A stretch of DNA of 57,514 bases from an uncultured Eubacterium sp. (GTDB lineage Bacteria; Bacillota; Clostridia; Lachnospirales; Lachnospiraceae). Location of the stretch: assembly GCA_947564835.1 (NCBI GenBank), contig CANOET010000003.1, positions 1 through 57,514 of the forward strand, written 5' to 3'. Shown here in pieces: positions 25,791-34,363 of the stretch (position 1 is its first letter; each line of letters begins with the position of its first letter). Both the position numbers and the translations under genes were made by a program. The notes under the pieces were generated by a model. That model saw only the letters and a list, made by a program, of their open reading frames with translations, was not told the origin of the DNA and ran no database searches.

Positions 25791-26915
25791 TTACGGCATT
25801 CCTGGCAGATCCATGATAATCCTGCGCGCCAGTTCTTCTTCGACCGGAATAGCAAAAATACCTTCTTCATATTCTACAATTTTTCCGATTCCCTGTTGGA
25901 CAACAAAACGAAGCTTCCCATTTTTGACCTTTTTATCGGTATATAGTTTTTGAACAAGCTCTTCACGGTTGATATAGGATGGAACCGCTACGGGCAGATT
26001 TGCTTTTTTCAGCAGCCGGATCACAGCCTCCCGTTCGTTTTGGGTCATATAGCCCAGATAACAGGAAAGCGCTGTTTCAGCAACAAGGCCAATGGAAAGC
26101 GCTTCGCCGTGAAGCAGCTGGTAGTCGCTGACAGTCTCAATAGCACGTCCGACCGTATGGCCAAGATTTAAAATCTCGCGCAGCCCGCTTTCCCGTTCGT
26201 CTTTCATAACGACGGAATATTTGATCCGGCAGTTTTCCTGTGCGATATGTTTGCATACATCGGGATCAAATGTCAGGATTCTGTCCATATGCTTCTCCAG
26301 ATAATGAAAAAATCCCTGGTCTGCCAGACATGCATGCTTGATGGTTTCTGCCAGGCCGCTTGCAAGCTGGCGTGGCGGGAGCGTCTGCCAGGCTGCGATA
26401 TCCAGATATACTTTTTCCGGCTGGTTAAACAGTCCGATCAGGTTCGTCGCAAGCGGTGTATCGACAGCCGTTTTGCCGCCGACAGAAGCATCCGCAGCGG
26501 CAAGCAATGTCGTCGCATAATTGATAAATGGAACACCACGGCCATAGGTTCCAGCCACAAAGCCAGCCAGATCTGTGACAACACCGCCGCCAACAGCGAT
26601 AATACAGCAGTCTCTGCGGTATCCTTTTGCCAGCATGGCATCTTCCATATCCGCTTTTGTCTGACGCGTTTTGCTTTTTTCGCCGGCTTCGAACACAAAC
26701 AGGTCCGTCTGGTATCCTGCTTCATGGAGCAATTTTGCAAGATTTCCTGCATACAGGTCTTTTACGATACTGTCTGTGATAATGGCGAATTTTTGGATGT
26801 TTTTAACCAAACCGTTTTGGATATCACGGATCAGCGTGTGTTCCAGGTGATATCCGGTTTCGATCTCGTAGCTGTCGTCTACGGTTTTTTTTAACGTGAC
26901 ATGAAATGTACTCAT
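25791..26915 (-). CDS. aroB: 3-dehydroquinate synthase
   Basis: 374 aa from the ATG at 26913-26915, with AAAGGA nine bases upstream. Converts DAHP to 3-dehydroquinate, the second step of the shikimate pathway, using NAD and Zn. The NAD site is GGGVVTDLAGFVAGTYGRG; DASVGGKTAVDTPLATNLIG is the active-site loop; Zn ligands are Glu in SGLAETIKHA, His in ILNLGHTVGRAIE and His in LLHGEALSIG. All key residues are present, so it should be active. A deoxy-inosose synthase is less likely given the full DHQS signatures. No other shikimate gene is in the window. Confidence 0.92.
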   Translation of the reverse strand: MSTFHVTLKKTVDDSYEIETGYHLEHTLIRDIQNGLVKNIQKFAIITDSIVKDLYAGNLAKLLHEAGYQTDLFVFEAGEKSKTRQTKADMEDAMLAKGYRRDCCIIAVGGGVVTDLAGFVAGTYGRGVPFINYATTLLAAADASVGGKTAVDTPLATNLIGLFNQPEKVYLDIAAWQTLPPRQLASGLAETIKHACLADQGFFHYLEKHMDRILTFDPDVCKHIAQENCRIKYSVVMKDERESGLREILNLGHTVGRAIETVSDYQLLHGEALSIGLVAETALSCYLGYMTQNEREAVIRLLKKANLPVAVPSYINREELVQKLYTDKKVKNGKLRFVVQQGIGKIVEYEEGIFAIPVEEELARRIIMDLPGMP

Positions 26916-27106
26916 CTGTTTGTTTCCTTTCACTCTGTATGATGTCTTTTCAATAGCATCTGCTGTTTTACGATAGGTGCGGAATATAAAAATAAAACGC
27001 AGCCTGCTTTATTATACCATAAATTGTAGGAATTGGAGTTAAAAACTTTGAACTTCGGATTAAAATTAGAGGTCTGTGGTTGCTTTTCACGGGTCAGGAA
27101 CGCACA

Positions 27107-27272
27107 CTAGTACTGCGTTGTGGAAATAACAGTGAATACAGTGCTCGAAATTTGTGTCAGCGCAAGGCGGAGGAAGGAGGCGATGCCGGGTGCATCGTAG
27201 ACTGACGACAACGCAGCGATGGCACAAATAGCTGGCGCTTTATTCACTGTTATTTCCGCAATGCAGTACTAG
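27107..27272. repeat. MITE-1 copy, well preserved
   Basis: 166 bp, CTAG to CTAG, with TACTGCGTTGTGGAAATAAC at the left and the mirrored TATTTCCGCAATGCAGTA at the right. It is very close to the copies at 2389 and 28324. Its centre contains AAGGAGGCGATG, which looks like a ribosome site plus start codon but leads to no frame of note. Confidence 0.8.
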
Positions 27273-28162
27273 TACTGGGTTGTTCAATTATTGGATGAAA
27301 ATTCCGGTAATCAAGTCATGCGGTTGTTACTATTTTCCTTGCCGGGAGAAATTTTTGGACAATAATTGCGCTGCAATTATTGTAGAGATGAAGTTACAAT
27401 TGTTTAATTGTTCCTGTAAAATTGCGAAAAGGAGATTTCGTTGCGCATTGTTTGTATCTATACACTACTTATTGCACAACAAGTGTTAACTGGACAACTC
27501 CGGGCAAAAGCACCTATTGCGCTTATATGGAAATGACAGACAGTTTATTTGCGCAATGGATTTTGACTGCTATGATCCGGATCTGGATTCTGAAAGAACA
27601 CTGGAAAAATCCTCAATCCCATCCCTCTATACCCTGTTTTAATAAAGTATTTCAAAAAAAGCTGCCAGAAATTGTAAAAGCAGATGCTCTATATTTTCTA
27701 AAGAATTATTAGAAGACAAATTGCTGCGATTTCTTATATGAAATTTTTAGACAACCTCATGAGAAATATACATCCTTTTTATTGTTCAAAGATAGAAATG
27801 GGCAATGGAAACAGTCCATATTGCTTTCGAGCGTGTCAGATTTGTAAGTTTTTGTACAAGCTGTATATTGGCGATAGGGTGTATTGTTCTGCAATAGTCC
27901 CAAACTTTCCCTTTTCTTCTTTTTTACATTATTTATTGCGGAATCCAAATGGGCCTGTTGCGCAACAATGCTTTTAAATAGGCTGATTATCCTAAAGTTT
28001 TTCTTAGATTCTAAGAATATATGATTTTAAAATGTACATTAAAAACCGTTGCGAAACCATTCATCACAACTTTGTTGCGCAAATAATTTTTCTTCTAAAG
28101 AAGTTTCACCGTCCTGCTGTCCTCTGGATGCAAATTAATAAGATGATATTTTATATGTGTTT
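27273..28162. other. Gene-free region with possible decayed coding sequence
   Basis: About 890 bp, lower in GC than the neighbours. It begins with CTAGTACTGGGTTGTTCAAT, which may be the left end of another worn MITE-1. A stretch near 27500-27650 reads LRLYGNDRQFICAMDFDCYD and onward in one frame without an obvious start or ribosome site, so it may be the remains of a gene. Sites resembling TTGCGCAA recur (for example near 27440, 27550, 27955 and 28070). No intact gene is supported. Confidence 0.5.
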
Positions 28163-28327
28163 CTAAGCTCCATCCAGTCAGAAATTACAGTTTAGTGCAG
28201 CTTGATATGCATTAGTGAAAGGCACAATTTCCAAGGCGATGTGGATCCCATCAGCTAGAAACTATAACGCCACAATAGTGCGGGCTGATAGAGTGCAAGT
28301 GCTATTTCTAGCCGGATGGAGCACTAG
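28163..28327. repeat. MITE-2 copy
   Basis: 165 bp from CTAAGCTCCATCC to GGATGGAGCACTAG. It keeps an internal CTAG (CATCAGCTAGAAACT). The split copy at 57325/222 was broken at exactly this position, so this copy shows the pre-insertion state. The right-hand CTAG is shared with the following MITE-1 derivative. Confidence 0.75.
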
Positions 28328-28439
28328 TACTGCGTTGTGGAAATAACAGTGAATACAGCACCCGCTATTTGTGTCAGCGCAAGGCGGAGGAAGGAGGCGA
28401 TGCCGGGTGCATCGTTGACTAACGACAACGCAGTACTAG
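28324..28439. repeat. MITE-1 copy with internal deletion (116 bp)
   Basis: The left 105 bp match the copy at 27107, but the sequence jumps from GACAACG directly to CAGTACTAG, removing about 50 bp of the right arm. The ACGCAG/ATGCAG similarity at the join suggests deletion between short repeats. The right CTAG is kept. Confidence 0.75.
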
Positions 28440-28681
28440 GAGGAGAGTTGGTATCTTCTAATAGGTATTCGGTAATATACATTAGATGCGGAAATCCGTA
28501 TATACGTATCTGAATTTTTAAATTGTGATAAAGCTGCTTGAATCAGAGTAAATTTTCAAATATATCTCATAAAGATAGTTGACAAAATTGTAAATAGGAT
28601 TGTGGCTATATAAACGGCTGACATACGAACCATTTGTAAAAATACTGGCGAATCAATAATGATAATCTTATTTTAGAAAAC

Positions 28682-28729
28682 AAAAACCTGCAATTTTAAC
28701 CAAATAAAAGGTTAAAATTGCAGGTTTTT
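28682..28729 (-). terminator. Terminator of the PPK2 gene
   Basis: Perfect stem AAAACCTGCAATTTTAACC with its complement around an 8-nt loop, flanked by A and T runs; 30 bp after the PPK2 stop. The 240 bp to its left (28440-28681) show no gene. Confidence 0.85.
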
Positions 28730-28759
28730 ATATTTTCTTGCAAGATTTTATTCACATAA

Positions 28760-30232
28760 TTATTTTAGTGACTGTTCTAATGCATTTACGACGATCTGAA
28801 GTGCTTTAATTCGTGCATATTTTTTGTCTACAGACTCTAAAATGTACCATGGAGCATAAACCGTACTTGTTTTTTGAATCATTTCATTTACTGCTTCTTC
28901 ATATTGATCCCATTTTTCACGGTTGCGCCAGTCCTCGTCTGTGATTTTCCACTGCTTTTCCGGCGTATTTTGCCGATCGGTAAATCGTTTCAGCTGGGTA
29001 TCCTTGTCAATCTGCACCCAGAACTTGATAATAACGGCACCCCAGTCATACAGTTCTTTTTCAAATTCATTCATTTCATTATAAGCACGCATCCAATCAT
29101 TTTCACTGCAGAACCCTTCCAACCGTTCTACCATAACACGTCCATACCAGGTACGGTCAAAGATCGCAATATGCCCGTCTTTTGGCATACGGTTCCAAAA
29201 CCGCCATAAGTAATGCCGTGCTTTTTCATGAGGTTCCGGACTGGCGATCGGATGTACTTCATATCCCCTTGGATCTAAAGCTTCAGTCAGACGTTTGATA
29301 TTGCCACCCTTCCCTGCTGCATCCCATCCTTCATAAGCGATGATCACAGGAACTTTTTTACGGTATAACCGGTTATGTAATTCTCCCAGGCGCCGCTGCA
29401 GCTGTTTTAACTGAATTTTATAAGTCTCATCGTCAATAGTGGCAGTATCCAATGGAATATCAGACAATTTTGGCATTGGAACCAGCGGAAAAACATTCTG
29501 CAGCAATGGAACTGATAATGCATGATTGTTCAGTGCAATTTCAATTCCCTGTGTCAGTGTTTCCAGTATCTGCAGTTCTGTCCATTTTCTGGATTTGGCA
29601 TCTATGATGTACCATGGCGCTGATGGCATATTCGTATCTTCCAGATAGCTGTCATATACATCCAGACATTTATCATAGTGTGCATTCTGCCATTTATCTT
29701 TTTTGCCGACACGCCATTTTGCATCTTTATTTTTTTGCAGGTTTTCAATACGTTTTTGCTGCTCTTTCCTGGAGATGTGAAGGAAAAATTTCATTACCAG
29801 ATAACCGTTATCTGTAAGCTGGCGTTCAAACCGTTTGATGCTGTCAATTCTATTTTTATAGTCTTCTTCGCTCAGATCTTGATGAAGTTTTGCTTCTACA
29901 ACTTCGTCCATCCATCCAGAATCCAAAAACTGGAATTTCCCTGCCTCCGGAATTTTTACAAAATGACGGTATAAAAATGGTTTTCTTAATTCTTCTATCG
30001 TCGGTTCTTCCATAGAAGCTACTTTGAAAAATCGGGGATCGATACCTTTGATAATCTTCCCGATCGAAGAACCTTTTCCAGATGTTCCCCACCCTTCAAC
30101 CAGTACAAGTACTGGCAGTTTCATTTCCTTTAACTGCATCTGCTGTCTGGCAAGCTTTTCCCTTGCTGTCTGAAGCCTTGCTGTCAACACTTCATCCGAT
30201 GGTTTTTCTGTTCCGTTCCATTGCTTTAACAT
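28760..30232 (-). CDS. Two-domain PPK2, polyphosphate:AMP phosphotransferase type
   Basis: 490 aa from the ATG at 30230-30232 (AGAAGGG upstream). Two PPK2 domains in tandem: domain 1 at about residues 20-240, domain 2 at about 265-485. Domain 2 has the full set, Walker A EGWDAAGKGGNIKRL and Walker B FDRTWYGRV. Domain 1 has Walker A EGWGTSGKGSSIGK, but its B motif is FLDSGWMDEV, without the usual Arg and Tyr. Tandem PPK2 proteins phosphorylate AMP to ADP with polyphosphate, with activity mainly in one domain; domain 2 is the likely active one here. A polyphosphate synthase (PPK1) is not in the window. Monocistronic, with a strong terminator. Confidence 0.87.
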   Translation of the reverse strand: MLKQWNGTEKPSDEVLTARLQTAREKLARQQMQLKEMKLPVLVLVEGWGTSGKGSSIGKIIKGIDPRFFKVASMEEPTIEELRKPFLYRHFVKIPEAGKFQFLDSGWMDEVVEAKLHQDLSEEDYKNRIDSIKRFERQLTDNGYLVMKFFLHISRKEQQKRIENLQKNKDAKWRVGKKDKWQNAHYDKCLDVYDSYLEDTNMPSAPWYIIDAKSRKWTELQILETLTQGIEIALNNHALSVPLLQNVFPLVPMPKLSDIPLDTATIDDETYKIQLKQLQRRLGELHNRLYRKKVPVIIAYEGWDAAGKGGNIKRLTEALDPRGYEVHPIASPEPHEKARHYLWRFWNRMPKDGHIAIFDRTWYGRVMVERLEGFCSENDWMRAYNEMNEFEKELYDWGAVIIKFWVQIDKDTQLKRFTDRQNTPEKQWKITDEDWRNREKWDQYEEAVNEMIQKTSTVYAPWYILESVDKKYARIKALQIVVNALEQSLK

Positions 30233-30350
30233 AAGCACTGCCCTTCTTTCTGTGATTGTTTAACTGTAAATAATAGCTAATATTAATGTAACAAAAAAAT
30301 TGCCGTTCGTCAATACTGTCAAAAATCTTACGAATGATTTCTTCGTATAA

Positions 30351-30385
30351 AAAGGAAGCTTATGTCATATCATAAGCTTCCTTTT
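30351..30385 (-). terminator. Terminator of the 60-aa gene
   Basis: AAAGGAAGCTTATG pairs with CATAAGCTTCCTTTT around a 6-nt loop, directly after the stop at 30393. It also carries T-runs for the plus strand. Confidence 0.8.
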
Positions 30386-30392
30386 GGATCAT

Positions 30393-30575
30393 TTACAGCC
30401 AGTTTCCACTCAGGCGGTCAATGATTCTGTCCATTTCTGCTTTACTCTTTGCATCGCGGCATTCATTAAGAACCCGTTCTTTCTCTGCTTCTGTTAGTTT
30501 ACTGTATGCATCCAATGCATCTCCATGCATGGACATTCCTAATGCGAATCCGATCGGCAGATTGTTCATATCCAT
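30393..30575 (-). CDS. Small conserved-looking protein (60 aa)
   Basis: Starts MDMNNLPIGFALGMSMHGDA and continues with an amphipathic helical C-terminus (LTEAEKERVLNECRDAKSKA, then a second helix ending in SGNWL). The ATG has AAAGGAGAG upstream and a strong terminator follows, so it is a genuine gene. The helix-rich tail resembles small cytosolic clostridial proteins of unknown role. It is too long and not basic enough to be an obvious toxin, and it has no antitoxin partner. No function assigned. Confidence 0.72.
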   Translation of the reverse strand: MDMNNLPIGFALGMSMHGDALDAYSKLTEAEKERVLNECRDAKSKAEMDRIIDRLSGNWL

Positions 30576-30709
30576 AATACTGACTCTCCTTTCAGGCAGT
30601 CTGGTCTGTTATTCTTCCAAACTGTAGTCTTTTGACAACTCATTACACTGTAACAGTGTCAGTATTTGTAGATTTTTCTGTTTTATGCAATCTGACCCGA
30701 TTCATCTAT

Positions 30710-32134
30710 TTATTTTTTACTTGGCCTTCCAATAAATTGAATACTATCACTGGCGTAATACATACGCTCTGTGACGGTATTGCTGGAGCTGCTTGCTTCG
30801 ATGACGGTGCCATAATAACCGATAGATGTATCATAAGCATAACCGGCAAAGATAGCGGTATGGTCAATATTTCGATAACGGCCGTTATTACCGTTAAAAG
30901 AATAATAAATGGTATCACCAGGAACCAGTTTACAATCGAAAACCGGAACAGCCTGTTGAGCGACCAAATGATTTGTTGTTACACACCAGCGTCCTTCCTC
31001 TGCTGCTGTTGGTGCCCAAGTTGGATGTGTATATCCAAATCGGAGGCCGTATGTACGGTAACAGCGGTATACAAGCGAACTGCAATCATAATAATTTCTT
31101 GACATACGTTTTTGCTGGCTGTATTGAATATTTTTCTTTTCTGTAATTGCACGGGCATCTTTTACAACACGATAAGCCGTGCGGCTGCTGACAGATACGA
31201 TACAAAGAACTTTTCTTCCATTTACTTTTGCTGTAATTTTTGTTGTGCCAATGCCATGAATCGTTACAATTCCTGTTTTTGATACAGAAGCTACCCGTTT
31301 ATTTCCTGTTGTCCAGGTTACCTTATGACTGCCTGCACCTTTTAACTTCAAATTTTTTATACCACTGCCCAAATAAGTATTGATCGTGTATTTGTTCAGC
31401 GTATAATGATGGACAGTCACCCGTATGGATTGCTGAACACCATATATATTTATTTTTAGATTTGTAATTCCTTTGGACTTTCCACTAATATGTATCGTAC
31501 CATCACTAAAATATGCATCTGCTACTTTGGGGTTTCCTACTTTGATCGAACAACCGGTTTCATAAATCATTGCATCCCGGATACTTGTGTCTGTCCATGT
31601 ATCGCCGCTTCCATAGTAAACAGTATCCAGTTCGATACCTTCTACCGCAATGTCTTCTGATGGATCTGGATCGTTCAGATAAAGTTCAACGGAATCTTTT
31701 TCCAGGAACAGTTCGGATACCATGATCCGGCATGTCAAAATTATCTGAGATCCATCCGCTGCAACTGCTGTTACAGATAACACTGTTTGTCCTGCTGCAA
31801 CAGGTGTAATAGTTACAGATTGCGCTGATTCCTTTGATAGTGTAACAATTGGTGCCTGGAGCTCCTCTGCTAATAATTCATAACTTGCACTAACTGCATT
31901 TTCCACCTGAAGTTCATAAGGATTTCCACTAGCAAGAAGATATAGAATTTCTGTATGCAATTTAGGGATACTGTTTGGATCTGCAGGCAAAATAGAGATT
32001 TCCGATTCTGTTGCTTCTGGATGATTATAAGGTTCGTAACTGGCAGCATAAACAGTCTGGTCAGATGCCAGACTGATCAACAGCAGAACAACCAATAACA
32101 AACAGATTTCCATTCTAACTCTGTTTTTGATCAT
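30710..32134 (-). CDS. Secreted NlpC/P60 cell-wall hydrolase with Ig-like repeats
   Basis: 474 aa. A signal peptide (residues 1-30, cut after VYAA) leads to a secreted protein. The middle contains two to three Ig-like BIG2-type modules (GKSKGITNLKINIYGVQ; TWTTGNKRVASVSKTGIVTI; TTKITAKVNGRKVLCIV). The C-terminal 130 residues are an NlpC/P60 endopeptidase domain with Cys in NYYDCSSLVYRCYR and His in NIDHTAIFAGYAYD, a pair that cleaves peptidoglycan stem peptides. AGAGGAAAA precedes the ATG. It follows nrdD by 57 bp on the same strand, but the functions are unrelated and a separate promoter is likely. Confidence 0.85.
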   Translation of the reverse strand: MIKNRVRMEICLLLVVLLLISLASDQTVYAASYEPYNHPEATESEISILPADPNSIPKLHTEILYLLASGNPYELQVENAVSASYELLAEELQAPIVTLSKESAQSVTITPVAAGQTVLSVTAVAADGSQIILTCRIMVSELFLEKDSVELYLNDPDPSEDIAVEGIELDTVYYGSGDTWTDTSIRDAMIYETGCSIKVGNPKVADAYFSDGTIHISGKSKGITNLKINIYGVQQSIRVTVHHYTLNKYTINTYLGSGIKNLKLKGAGSHKVTWTTGNKRVASVSKTGIVTIHGIGTTKITAKVNGRKVLCIVSVSSRTAYRVVKDARAITEKKNIQYSQQKRMSRNYYDCSSLVYRCYRTYGLRFGYTHPTWAPTAAEEGRWCVTTNHLVAQQAVPVFDCKLVPGDTIYYSFNGNNGRYRNIDHTAIFAGYAYDTSIGYYGTVIEASSSSNTVTERMYYASDSIQFIGRPSKK

Positions 32135-32191
32135 GGGTTCTTTTCCTCTTTAATTATTCTTTGTGCAAATACTCTTATGTTTCCGCTTATC

Positions 32192-34363
32192 TTATAAATG
32201 TACTACCCTGGAGCGTATTTCTTTTGTTTTTCCAACGTTCCAGAAATTTTCACCAAGATACCCGCATGTTCTGCGAACTACATTCATTTTTGCGTGATCT
32301 TTATTTCTGCATTGCGGACACTCCCATTCAAAGTCGCTATTAATGATAATCTCACCATCAAATCCACAACATTGGCAGTAATCTGACTTTGTATTAAATT
32401 CCGCATACTGGATATTATCATAAATATACTGAATCGCAGCTTCCAGGGCTTCTAAATTATGCCGCATGTTGGGAATCTCTACCAAAGAGATCGCACCGCC
32501 GGACGACAGATTCTGAAAAGCGCTTTCAAATGTCAGTTTCGCAAATGCATCGATTGGTTCACGCACATCTACATGATAGGAATTGGTATAATATCCTTTA
32601 TCCGTTACATTTTCAACATCGCCAAACCGTCTCCGGTCAATACGTGCAAAACGGTAGCACAAACTTTCTGCAGGTGTGCCATATAAGGCAAATCCCAGCC
32701 CCGTATCTGCTTTCCACTGATCAGCTGCTTTCCGCAAGCGATGCATCAGCTGACAGGCAAACTCCCTTCCTTCTGGTGCCGTATGGCTGCAATGGCGCAT
32801 CAGTATTGTTGTTTCATATACGCCAATATAACCAAGCGACAAAGTGGAATAACCATCTTTCAACAGTTTGTCGATCGTTTCTCCCTTCTGGAGCCTTGCA
32901 ATTGCACCATATTGCCAGTGGATCGGACTGGTATCTGATTTTATGCCTAATAAAGCCTGATGACGGCACATTAACGCTTCAAAACACAATTGAAGACGTT
33001 CATCCAGCAGTGTCCAAAATTTTTCTTCATCTCCTTCTGCAATCAGTGCAATCTGTGGAAGATTCAAACTCACTACTCCCTGATTAAACCTGCCTTCAAA
33101 TTTATAATTACCAGATGCGTCCTTCCATGGTGAAAGAAAGCTGCGGCAGCCCATACAGCTGAATACATTCCCTTCATAATTTTCCCGCATTTTTTTCGCA
33201 GAAATATAATCCGGATACATACGTTTAGCAGAACATGCAGCTGCCAGTTTTGTCAGGTAATCATATTTTCCGCCTTTCAGACAATTATGTTCATCCAGCA
33301 CATACACCAGCTTTGGAAATGCAGGTGTGACATAAACACCTTTTTCGTTTTTAATTCCCTGGTAACGCTGACGAAATACTTCTTCTATTATAAGTGCATT
33401 CTCTTTCACATATGGATCATTTTCATCAATATGTAAAAACAACGTTACAAATGGAGATTGTCCATTTGTTGTCATCAGCGTATTAATCTGATACTGCATG
33501 GTTTGTACACCCGCCTGCAGTTCTTCTTTTGTCCATAAATCTACAATCCGGCTGATTTGTTCTTTCGTAAAACTGTCATCTAATTCCTGTTCTGCTTTCC
33601 GCTGAAATTTTTCTCTACTGTAACGCAGATACTTTCCCAGATGGATCAGGTCTACCGATTGTCCGCCGTACTGATTGGACGCCACCGAAGCAATAATCTG
33701 AGTTGTAACCGTACATGCTACACGAAAACTTTTTGGCGTTTCAATCAATTTCCCATTTATCACGGTACCATGGTCAAGCATATCTCCGATATTAATCAGA
33801 CAACAGTTAAAAATCGGCTGTAAAAAATAATCCGCATCATGAAAATGGATCGCACCGCTTTCATGCGCTTTTACGATTTTATCTGGCAGTAACACCCGTT
33901 TTGTCAAATCTCTGGATACTTCTCCCGCAATATAATCGCGCTGCGTGGATGCCAGTAATGTATTTTTATTGGAGTTTTCTTCAGCAAGTTCCTTATTATC
34001 ATTACGGATCAACGATAATATCGATTCATCTGTTGTATTCGCTTTACGCACCAAAGCATGTTTGTAACGGTAAATAATATATTTTTTTGCAAGCTCATAT
34101 TTTTGTTCCTGCACAAGGCTGTGTTCGATCATATCCTGGATTTCTTCCACCTGGATTTGACTGCGGGCCAGTTCCGAAATCAGGCGCTCAATTTCTTCCA
34201 TCTTTTGATCTGTAATCTGGTCATGCAAATGTACTTCATGATTTGCTTTTTTCATCGCCATAATGATCTTGGCACCATCATAGTCTACGACTCTTCCATC
34301 CCGTTTAATTACTTTCACTCTATTTTCCTCCGTGTTCAAGTATCCTATGTTTGTGTCTGTCAT
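32192..34363 (-). CDS. nrdD: Anaerobic ribonucleoside-triphosphate reductase
   Basis: 723 aa. Makes deoxyribonucleotides under anoxia with a glycyl radical. An N-terminal ATP-cone (about 15-105; VIKRDGRVVDYDGAKIIMAM) controls overall activity. Catalytic Cys regions include NCCLINIGDMLDHGT and FSCMGCRSFLSPW. A C-terminal Zn site uses YCQCCG and ECPQC, and the radical site is RRTCGYLGENFWN (Gly701). All parts are present, so it should be active once NrdG, its radical-SAM activase, acts on it. nrdG normally lies next door but is absent from the window. The ATG overlaps the stop of pncB by 4 bp, coupling NAD salvage and deoxynucleotide synthesis in one operon. Confidence 0.93.
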   Translation of the reverse strand: MTDTNIGYLNTEENRVKVIKRDGRVVDYDGAKIIMAMKKANHEVHLHDQITDQKMEEIERLISELARSQIQVEEIQDMIEHSLVQEQKYELAKKYIIYRYKHALVRKANTTDESILSLIRNDNKELAEENSNKNTLLASTQRDYIAGEVSRDLTKRVLLPDKIVKAHESGAIHFHDADYFLQPIFNCCLINIGDMLDHGTVINGKLIETPKSFRVACTVTTQIIASVASNQYGGQSVDLIHLGKYLRYSREKFQRKAEQELDDSFTKEQISRIVDLWTKEELQAGVQTMQYQINTLMTTNGQSPFVTLFLHIDENDPYVKENALIIEEVFRQRYQGIKNEKGVYVTPAFPKLVYVLDEHNCLKGGKYDYLTKLAAACSAKRMYPDYISAKKMRENYEGNVFSCMGCRSFLSPWKDASGNYKFEGRFNQGVVSLNLPQIALIAEGDEEKFWTLLDERLQLCFEALMCRHQALLGIKSDTSPIHWQYGAIARLQKGETIDKLLKDGYSTLSLGYIGVYETTILMRHCSHTAPEGREFACQLMHRLRKAADQWKADTGLGFALYGTPAESLCYRFARIDRRRFGDVENVTDKGYYTNSYHVDVREPIDAFAKLTFESAFQNLSSGGAISLVEIPNMRHNLEALEAAIQYIYDNIQYAEFNTKSDYCQCCGFDGEIIINSDFEWECPQCRNKDHAKMNVVRRTCGYLGENFWNVGKTKEIRSRVVHL

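Noticed and set aside
27140-27175. Start of a small gene inside MITE-1 (AAGGAGG plus ATG)
   Set aside because: The frame is short and differs between copies; the site is part of the conserved repeat arm.
30393-30575. Toxin-antitoxin component
   Set aside because: A single small helical protein with its own terminator and no partner gene; no resemblance to known toxins or antitoxins.
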